23,167 nucleotides of DNA. Source: Pyrobaculum sp. (GTDB taxonomy: Archaea; Thermoproteota; Thermoprotei; Thermoproteales; Thermoproteaceae). The first letter of the stretch is position 1, and the number at the start of each line of letters is the position of its first letter. Shown here piece after piece: positions 15,668 through 20,492 of this stretch. The notes beneath the pieces are model-generated. The model did not search any database. It was not told the DNA's origin and saw nothing but the letters and a program-made list of their open reading frames with translations. The stretch lies in NCBI GenBank assembly GCA_022759345.1, contig JAEMPK010000150.1, forward strand, positions 1 to 23,167. Reading direction: 5' to 3'. Position numbers and translations under genes: made by a program.

Positions 15668-17010
15668 TTCTTCTCCTCGGCCTTCTCACCGCTCTTCTTC
15701 TCCGCCCTAGCCCTGGCGGCGGCCCACACACCGCCTATAACGCCAGCGCCAGCTATGGCTGCGGCCGATGCCACCGCCACCTTGGTGAGTGCATCAACGC
15801 CTATGGGCGCATAGGGTAGCTTGGCGTAAAACGGCTCGAAGGCGTCTGTGAAGCCGGGCTCGGTGCAACCTATGCACACTCCTCCAGTTCTTGTGGGCCC
15901 TCCGATGCCACTTACCCAACCTACCTTGTTCCACGGACAGTGCGAGACGGGGCCCTTGCAACCCACGGCGTATAGGCATTTGCCGTCGCCCGCGCCGGGG
16001 TACGGCCTGAAGTCGCCTGCGGCGTACCAAGCAGCTCTGGGGCACTGCTCGTGCGTCGTCAGCTGGAAGATGAAGTTGGGCCTGGCGTATTTGTCGAGGA
16101 AGGTCTCGCGGCGTAGCACGCTTACATCGAGGTATCCAGCCGCCACGAGGACTAACAACGCCAATGTCCGCATGATGCCGTTGCCGTTGGCAGGACAGCC
16201 GGGGACCGCCACGGCGGGCTTCACGGTCTTGAAGTCGGGGACGCCACCCTCGTCTATATATTTACGGAAGGGCTCTACCTCCGGCTGGAAATAGCTCTGG
16301 TGTATCACGCCCTTTATCCCCCTAATGGGATCGTCGAAGAAGCCTATTGCGCCGGTGGGCGATTGGGACCAAGTGGCGTACTGGAAGCCGGGCGGAGGCT
16401 CCAACACCTTGTTGGCAGGGATGCCGCCGTAGGCGGCACAGTTGCCCACGGCCACGACGGCGACGGCGTTGGGGAGGAGCCTTTTTAGCCACTCCGTGCA
16501 GGTGTGCTGGCCTATCTTGCAGTAATACCCGCCCTCGGCGCCTATGTTGGAGCCCGGTATGCCGAACTCTTGTGGAAAACTCCCCTCGAGGACTAGGACG
16601 TATGGGCCGTATTTGCCGTTGGCCAGATCGGTGAGTATGGCGTCGGCGTTGCCGGGAGGCGGCTGTTGTGACACGATGGAGTCTAGGTACTTATCGTTGT
16701 TTACATCGGCTGGCGACGTCACGTGGTAGGCGCCCCACTGGGGCATGACGGTCTCGTGGAAGAGGAGCCTGACGGTGCCGGGACCAACCAGCGGCGTAGT
16801 GCCCAGCAATACGTCGACCAACGAGGGGTCGGTGGCTTGTATCACCGATGTGGTGTTGCCGGCGCAGTCTTGCGCCTCGAGCCAGACCACGCCTATCTCG
16901 CCGCTCTTTATGGCCTCACCAGCGGCCTTAGTTAAGACGCTCCAGTTCAATGTGGCCAACGCCGACGCCAATGCCGAGGCTTTTAGGAAATCACGTCTTT
17001 TTAGTTGCAT
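15664..17010 (-). CDS. hynS: [NiFe]-hydrogenase small (iron-sulfur) subunit, Tat-exported
   Basis: Electron-transfer subunit carrying three iron-sulfur clusters; 448 residues. The N-terminus KRRDFLKASALASALAT is a twin-arginine signal, retained or cleaved, placing the enzyme outside the membrane. A hydrophobic segment near 405-430 followed by a Lys/Glu tail is the C-terminal anchor. Distal [4Fe-4S] ligands are His320, Cys323, Cys345 and Cys351. Medial cluster ligands are Cys358, Cys379 and Cys382. For the proximal cluster I see Cys49, Cys191 and Cys272, but the fourth ligand position of the usual CxGC motif is Asn52 (QDCAGNTTS). The ATG at 17010 has a TATA-like box 25 nt upstream and lies inside the 3' end of the regulator gene (20-nt overlap). 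It is the first structural gene of the hydrogenase operon. Confidence 0.95.
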   Translation of the reverse strand: MQLKRRDFLKASALASALATLNWSVLTKAAGEAIKSGEIGVVWLEAQDCAGNTTSVIQATDPSLVDVLLGTTPLVGPGTVRLLFHETVMPQWGAYHVTSPADVNNDKYLDSIVSQQPPPGNADAILTDLANGKYGPYVLVLEGSFPQEFGIPGSNIGAEGGYYCKIGQHTCTEWLKRLLPNAVAVVAVGNCAAYGGIPANKVLEPPPGFQYATWSQSPTGAIGFFDDPIRGIKGVIHQSYFQPEVEPFRKYIDEGGVPDFKTVKPAVAVPGCPANGNGIMRTLALLVLVAAGYLDVSVLRRETFLDKYARPNFIFQLTTHEQCPRAAWYAAGDFRPYPGAGDGKCLYAVGCKGPVSHCPWNKVGWVSGIGGPTRTGGVCIGCTEPGFTDAFEPFYAKLPYAPIGVDALTKVAVASAAAIAGAGVIGGVWAAARARAEKKSGEKAEEKK

Positions 17011-17617
17011 TGTAATGGTTCTTGTAATCTCTTAAAAAATGCATTTTCAAAGACTTGAAAAGAGTTTTGGCGTGGGGGCAATCAGGATAGAGCTCGTTGC
17101 GTACATCTTCTCCACAGAACCTGCATCGTGCTGCCACGATGCCGTTGTTGCCTAGGATAAACGCGGATCCATTGATCTCAATGACGCAGTCTCTACAGAA
17201 CCGGAACAGCAAATCGACCGCAAGCCCTTCGACGGGTGTGCCCCGCAGTTCCCTCAAGGTCTCCAGCCCCAATAAGCCCACGGTATCTGGGAGAGACCGA
17301 ATCGGAAAGTCTGTGTTGCCTAGTTTCCTACAGACGAACTCGAGGTACTCCCTCATAGCGTTCGCAGAGACGCCGTATTTCCCGGCTAATATGTTGAGCG
17401 CCACATCGTCATGTAGCGCCAACGAGATAAGGCCCGCCTCCGTTATCTTCACGTGGCCGTTGTGGTACTCCACGTAGCCGCGCTCGGCGAGGCGGCGGAT
17501 TATCCTCCAGGCGCTCGCCAGAGGTATTGTAGTGGATTTGTAGATGTCGTAGAATCTCTCTGAGGTCAACGCGGCCCTCAGAATCTCCAGCTCCCTCTCA
17601 TCTAGTTGCCTACACAT
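16991..17617 (-). CDS. Winged-helix transcriptional regulator with C-terminal zinc-binding motif
   Basis: A 208-residue likely DNA-binding protein. Residues 1-65 fit a winged helix (LERFYDIYKS-type helix, PLASAWRIIRRLAERGYVEYHNGHVKITEAG, with the recognition helix at about 33-46 and the wing YHNGHVKIT). A central helical region follows. Residues 141-168 hold two CxxC pairs (C141, C144; C165, C168) 20 residues apart, like a zinc ribbon or a redox/metal sensing site, with a further CPH at 180-182. I know no named family for this combination. It overlaps the upstream M52-like gene by 8 nt and the hydrogenase small-subunit start by 20 nt, so it is probably a dedicated regulator of the hydrogenase operon, possibly sensing metal or redox state. 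Confidence 0.75.
   Translation of the reverse strand: MCRQLDERELEILRAALTSERFYDIYKSTTIPLASAWRIIRRLAERGYVEYHNGHVKITEAGLISLALHDDVALNILAGKYGVSANAMREYLEFVCRKLGNTDFPIRSLPDTVGLLGLETLRELRGTPVEGLAVDLLFRFCRDCVIEINGSAFILGNNGIVAARCRFCGEDVRNELYPDCPHAKTLFKSLKMHFLRDYKNHYNATKKT
17031..17040 (-). promoter_or_regulatory. TATA-like box of hydrogenase small subunit
   Basis: The minus strand reads ATTTTTTAAG, centred 25 nt before the ATG at 17010. It is embedded in the end of the upstream regulator gene and supports a leaderless hydrogenase transcript separate from the regulator mRNA. Confidence 0.6.
17044..17061. promoter_or_regulatory. Palindrome TTTTCAA-N4-TTGAAAA, candidate hydrogenase operator
   Basis: A perfect 7-bp inverted repeat with a 4-bp centre, ending 3 bp upstream of the TATA-like box of the small-subunit gene. 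It lies within codons of the winged-helix regulator gene that precedes the operon. A matching half-site (TTGAAAA on the minus strand, 18121-18115) directly adjoins the TATA box of the protease-like gene two genes upstream. It may bind the adjacent regulator; this is inference. Confidence 0.5.
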
Positions 17618-18086
17618 GGCTCAGCAACTCGACGACCTTCTCGGCCATGCGCTCTGCGCACTTCTCCCCCTCTGGGGACAGCCCTATGCCCGGCTCCGGG
17701 GCTGGCGGTTCGCAGTCTACCACGTATATCCTCCGCGCCGTGGGGCCTAACACGCTCAGCCCCGTCAATAGGTCTTGAAGCGATATGCGGCCCTCCAGCG
17801 ACGGCCGCAACGCGTCCGCCGCCTCTAGGTGGTCCTTGAAGCTCTGGGGGCGGAACTCGTAGACGTCTATAGTCCCCGGCGGGCGGCCCCTCTGGATGGT
17901 GCCTATCAGTATCAACACGTCGTGGGGGCGGCTTCTCAACTCGTCTATCATTGTGAAGACATCTCCCGAAAGCTCAACGACGTCGTAGCCTTTCGCCTTT
18001 AATATACGGCCCGCTTCGTAGCCTATAGAGCAGTCGCGTTTTAAAAAATACCCTACAGAAGCTATGAGGACTCGGCCGAACGACAT
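17610..18086 (-). CDS. Degenerate M52 hydrogenase-protease-like protein
   Basis: A 158-residue protein with the fold pattern of [NiFe]-hydrogenase maturation proteases: VLIASVGYFLKRDCSIGYEAG at the start (counterpart of VLGxGNxLxxDDGxG), a central VLILIGTIQRGRPPGTIDVYEF (counterpart of the VDA-x-x-G-x-x-PG segment) and a C-terminal VVDCEPPAPEPGIGLSPEG (counterpart of the GLSP block). The acidic nickel ligands are not preserved: the second Asp of the DDG motif is Cys and the Asp of VDA is replaced by Ile/Gly. It may be a non-proteolytic chaperone or nickel-related factor, or have another substrate. The start at 18086 (MSFGRVLIAS) is chosen from a TATA-like box 25 nt upstream; an ATG at 18101 is also in frame. 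It is co-transcribed with the regulator that follows. Confidence 0.7.
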   Translation of the reverse strand: MSFGRVLIASVGYFLKRDCSIGYEAGRILKAKGYDVVELSGDVFTMIDELRSRPHDVLILIGTIQRGRPPGTIDVYEFRPQSFKDHLEAADALRPSLEGRISLQDLLTGLSVLGPTARRIYVVDCEPPAPEPGIGLSPEGEKCAERMAEKVVELLSHV

Positions 18087-18106
18087 ATCCGTAATTTTCA
18101 TTTTTC

Positions 18107-18116
18107 ATTTTAACTT
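18107..18116 (-). promoter_or_regulatory. TATA-like box of M52-like gene
   Basis: The minus strand reads AGTTAAAATG, centred about 25 nt before the ATG at 18086. A TTGAAAA half-site like that of the hydrogenase-operon palindrome overlaps its upstream edge. Confidence 0.5.
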
Positions 18117-18200
18117 TTCAACTATATTCTTAGCTCTTTCATCTACATTATGAATATTGTTGCCTTGTTGCAAAATGTATTTCGATTAAGAAGCTATATT

Positions 18201-18524
18201 TTAACTTTTATTTACAAAACTGAACACGGCGTTGACGACCTCCTCTATGGTTGTTAACTTCAATCTATCTGTATCGGCGTCGTAAATGAGCAGTTGGTCT
18301 ACGCCGTATAGTATGTAGTACCTTACCTCGGGGTCGTGTATCACGCGGGGCATGAGCGAGCCGAACATAGAAATGAGCTCGTTTGCCGCTACGGCGTAGC
18401 AGACCTCCTTCTTCCTCGAGGAGACGCATTCGAGGTACCTCTTCCTAATGCCTCTAAGACCCTCCCTTATTGTGTCTATCTTCAAATCTCTTGGGGTTAT
18501 GCCATCGTCCATTTTGAAGGACAT
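18201..18524 (-). CDS. Protein of unknown function next to hydrogenase regulator (107 aa)
   Basis: Not recognised. The 107-residue protein has an N-terminal basic helix (DTIREGLRGIRKRYLECVSS), a mid-helix ANELISMFGSLMPRV and an alternating strand segment YYILYGVDQLLIYDADTDRLKL, suggesting a small alpha/beta domain. It contains two cysteines (near 54 and 62) and no signal peptide. The frame is open back to 18641, but the ATG at 18524 (MSFKMDDGIT) is chosen because a TATA-like box lies about 22 nt upstream and the extension is GC-rich without protein-like character. About 110 nt of AT-rich, gene-free DNA separates it from the M52-like gene. Confidence 0.65.
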   Translation of the reverse strand: MSFKMDDGITPRDLKIDTIREGLRGIRKRYLECVSSRKKEVCYAVAANELISMFGSLMPRVIHDPEVRYYILYGVDQLLIYDADTDRLKLTTIEEVVNAVFSFVNKS

Positions 18525-18540
18525 GTAGGAAATATTGCTC

Positions 18541-18550
18541 TTTTTAAAGA
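18541..18550 (-). promoter_or_regulatory. TATA-like box of the 107-aa gene
   Basis: The minus strand reads TCTTTAAAAA, centred about 22 nt before the ATG at 18524. The same AT-rich element could serve a plus-strand transcript into the GC-rich gap. Confidence 0.5.
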
Positions 18551-18554
18551 TAAA

Positions 18555-18835
18555 GCCCCGGGGACGTGGTCGTGCCCCGCTGGCTACGTCCCCCTCCGCT
18601 GTTCTGTATTTAGCCAAGCTACTCAGCACCTCTTGGCACATGCAACCCTTTTGGCGGCTCCGCGCCGGCTGTCGCCTTTAGAAGCGTCTCGATGCTGGCT
18701 GAAGAGAGCGGCAGACGTCTCAACCCGCCGCGGTCCCAGCCAGTGCGTTGCCGAAGGGCGCCGCGAGGGCCCCGAGCTCTCGGGGAGTGAAGAGTAGTTG
18801 AAAGGGGGCGCCGGGACCGACGTATCGCCTAGGCC
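18555..18835. ncRNA. Hairpin-rich GC-rich gap, candidate structured RNA (strand unknown)
   Basis: This is the only long gene-free stretch between the two divergent halves of the island. It is much more GC-rich than the AT-rich spacers on both sides and is dense in perfect inverted repeats. GGGGACGT (18560-18567) pairs with ACGTCCCC (18586-18593). GCCAAG (18613-18618) pairs with CTTGGC (18632-18637). GCGGC (18708) pairs with GCCGC (18727). A nested set follows: CGGTCCC (18731-18737) with GGGACCG (18813-18819), enclosing GGCGCC (18757-18762) with GGCGCC (18807-18812), enclosing CCCCGAG (18770-18776) with CTCGGGG (18779-18785). TATA-like boxes occur at both ends, so either strand could be transcribed. 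I could not match it to tRNA, SRP RNA or RNase P RNA. High GC with nested stems is the usual signature of an RNA gene in a hyperthermophile. Confidence 0.42.
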
Positions 18836-18861
18836 GGAGGACGTTTGTTGAATAAATATTG

Positions 18862-18873
18862 TTTTTTATTTAA
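18862..18873 (+). promoter_or_regulatory. TATA-like box of nikR
   Basis: TTTTTATTTAAG, centred about 22 nt before the ATG at 18890, in an AT-rich spacer following the GC-rich gap. Confidence 0.5.
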
Positions 18874-18889
18874 GGTGTTTCTCGATTCT

Positions 18890-19288
18890 ATGAAAAGAAT
18901 CAGCTTAGCCCTTGACGATAAGCTGTATAGGGAGATAGAGAACGTCATGTCGATCGTGGGCGAGACCAACAGGTCGAGGTTCATCGCCTCAATAATTGCG
19001 GAGAAGATCTCAGAGATCGTCCAGAGACCCATGGCCTCGATAATAGTCTACGTCTACGACCACGAGGTAGGGGAGGTGGTCAAGAACGTGACGGAGATAC
19101 AGCACGAGTTCAGAGACGTGATAAGGGCCACTACCCACATCCACCTAGACGACAGGAACTGCCTAGAGGTGATTCACGCGTTGGGCGACAGTGATAGGAT
19201 AAAGGAGCTGGTGACCAGGATATCTAGGATAGGGAGAGGTCTTAAACATCTAAGAGTGGTCAACATACCCCGCCTCGCCGAGGGATAG
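18890..19288 (+). CDS. nikR: Nickel-responsive regulator NikR
   Basis: Ribbon-helix-helix repressor that binds DNA when loaded with Ni(II), normally limiting nickel uptake. The 132-residue product has the N-terminal RHH motif (MKRISLALDDKLYREIENV, then NRSRFIASII) and the C-terminal ACT-like nickel domain. The high-affinity site is complete: His72, His83, His85 and Cys91, with the same spacing as E. coli NikR His76, His87, His89, Cys95 (QHEF; THIHLDDRNC). The start at 18890 is preferred to the upstream in-frame ATG because it gives the family N-terminus and lies below a TATA-like box. It stands directly before hypA-hypB, so it probably senses nickel to tune nickel delivery for hydrogenase assembly. 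No nickel transporter is visible in the window. Confidence 0.92.
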   Translation: MKRISLALDDKLYREIENVMSIVGETNRSRFIASIIAEKISEIVQRPMASIIVYVYDHEVGEVVKNVTEIQHEFRDVIRATTHIHLDDRNCLEVIHALGDSDRIKELVTRISRIGRGLKHLRVVNIPRLAEG

Positions 19289-19291
19289 CCG

Positions 19292-19307
19292 TTCCAGCGA
19301 CGTGGAA
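19292..19307. promoter_or_regulatory. Inverted repeat TTCCA-N6-TGGAA upstream of hypA promoter
   Basis: A 5-bp inverted repeat with 6-bp spacing, ending about 6 bp before the hypA TATA-like box and just after the nikR stop. It is a possible operator, for NikR or another factor; the short arms make chance possible. Confidence 0.32.
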
Positions 19308-19313
19308 AATCTC

Positions 19314-19323
19314 TTTTTAAATA
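19314..19323 (+). promoter_or_regulatory. TATA-like box of hypA
   Basis: TTTTTAAATA, centred about 24 nt upstream of the ATG at 19341. It fixes the MHE start and implies a leaderless hypAB transcript separate from nikR. Confidence 0.6.
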
Positions 19324-19340
19324 GGATCTTGTACGTAGAC

Positions 19341-19751
19341 ATGCACGAGTGGTCTCTGGCGCTATCGCTGGTGCAGACTCTCGACCGTTGGGCCCTCGAG
19401 AATGGCGTGCAGATAAAGCGCGTCGTCCTCTCGGTGCCGTCGCCGGCCCAGCTCGACGTATCTATCTTAACGGAGGCCTTCGACACGCTCAAGAGGGAGT
19501 CCAGGCTGGAGCAGGCCAAGCTGGAGGTCAGAGTCAGATCTCCACGATATCGCTGTAGGGCATGCGGCTACGAGTTCGGCCAAGAGGAGGTGGACCAGCA
19601 GATAAGGCAGTTGATGGGTCAATACGGGGAGGAGTACCCCCTGCATTTAATCCCCGAGCTCCTTCCCACGTTCGTCAAATGCCCCAGATGCGGCTCGCAC
19701 GACATAGAGGCTGAGCTCTCCATAAAGGTAGATGAGGTGGAGACGATATGA
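19341..19751 (+). CDS. hypA: Hydrogenase nickel insertion protein HypA
   Basis: Nickel metallochaperone that with HypB delivers Ni to the hydrogenase large subunit. The 136-residue protein begins MHEWSLAL, whose amino group, His2 and Glu3 form the nickel site. The zinc site is formed by CRAC (Cys72, Cys75) and CPRC (Cys114, Cys117). The insert of about 38 residues between the two zinc CxxC pairs is longer than in bacterial HypA and resembles archaeal (Thermococcales) HypA, which binds an Mrp-type HypB. The ATG at 19341 is required to put His at position 2, although the frame is open 13 codons upstream. The stop overlaps the hypB start (ATGA). Confidence 0.95.
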   Translation: MHEWSLALSLVQTLDRWALENGVQIKRVVLSVPSPAQLDVSILTEAFDTLKRESRLEQAKLEVRVRSPRYRCRACGYEFGQEEVDQQIRQLMGQYGEEYPLHLIPELLPTFVKCPRCGSHDIEAELSIKVDEVETI

Positions 19752-20479
19752 GGCCTCTTCTTGAGTCGGCTAGGGAGAAGCTCAGACGTAGAAAGGTCGT
19801 CGCGGTGATGAGCGGGAAGGGCGGGGTGGGGAAAAGCGTCGTCGCGGCTCTGGCGGCGCTTGCTAAGCCTGGCTCAGCCCTCGTGGACTTGGACCTAGAG
19901 GGCGCCTCGGCGCCGCGGTTGTTCGGGCTGTCGGGGAGGTTGCACGAGATAAGCAAGGAGGGGATAGAGCCTTTGGAGGTGGGAGGAGTCAAGGTGTTCT
20001 CGTTGGGGGGCATAGTGGGCGATAGGTACGTGGTCCTGCCTGGCTACGGGCAGGCGGGAGCCGTCGAGGCGCTTCTGGCCTTCGCGAAACTCGGCGACTC
20101 GGACCCAGTCGTGGTGGACATGCCGCCTGGCATGGGCGAGGAGCTGTTGGCCCTGAGCAGGATTACGGATTTCCTCCCAGTGCTCGTCACCACCCCCTCT
20201 AAGGCCTCCTACGGCGTCGTCAAGCATCTGGCCGAGTACCTCGCGGAGATCGGCAAGAAGCCCGCGGCCGTAGTGCTCAACATGGCCTATGTCGACTGCG
20301 GCGGCTCGAGGATATACCCGTTCGGCCGCGGCGAGGACGCCAGGAGACTCGCCGAGAGTTTCGGGGCGCCGTTGTACGAGTTGCCGATAGACCCCTCCTT
20401 GGAAGACTACGTGGGCAGAATCCACGAATACCGCGGCCCCATCGCCTACGTCGTTAGGCAGATGGTCGAAGGCCTCTGA
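19748..20479 (+). CDS. hypB: HypB-type Mrp/MinD-family ATPase
   Basis: Partner ATPase of HypA in nickel insertion. In many archaea HypB is not the bacterial GTPase but an Mrp/MinD P-loop ATPase, as established for Thermococcus kodakarensis. The 243-residue product has the deviant Walker A MSGKGGVGKS (21-30), the A' segment LVDLDLEGAS (45-54) and Walker B VVVDMPPGM (121-129). The CPxC motif of scaffold Mrp/ApbC proteins, which holds Fe-S clusters, is absent, and there is no His-rich nickel-storage stretch. The ATGA overlap with hypA strongly supports the HypB role over an Fe-S scaffold role. A GTP-binding NKxD motif of bacterial HypB is not seen. Confidence 0.88.
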   Translation: MRPLLESAREKLRRRKVVAVMSGKGGVGKSVVAALAALAKPGSALVDLDLEGASAPRLFGLSGRLHEISKEGIEPLEVGGVKVFSLGGIVGDRYVVLPGYGQAGAVEALLAFAKLGDSDPVVVDMPPGMGEELLALSRITDFLPVLVTTPSKASYGVVKHLAEYLAEIGKKPAAVVLNMAYVDCGGSRIYPFGRGEDARRLAESFGAPLYELPIDPSLEDYVGRIHEYRGPIAYVVRQMVEGL

Positions 20480-20492
20480 GACCGCGGGGGGC

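Noticed and set aside
18336..18797. 153-codon plus-strand open frame across the 107-aa gene and the GC-rich gap
   Set aside because: It is antisense to the 107-aa gene and its product is low in protein-like character; explained by GC-rich composition.
18555..18835. RNase P RNA or SRP RNA in the GC-rich gap
   Set aside because: ACAGAA occurs on the minus strand, as in the 3' conserved region of RNase P RNA, but the partner GGAAAGUC-type region and the CCCGGCUUA continuation are absent on both strands. The SRP domain S signature is also missing. Left as an unassigned candidate RNA.
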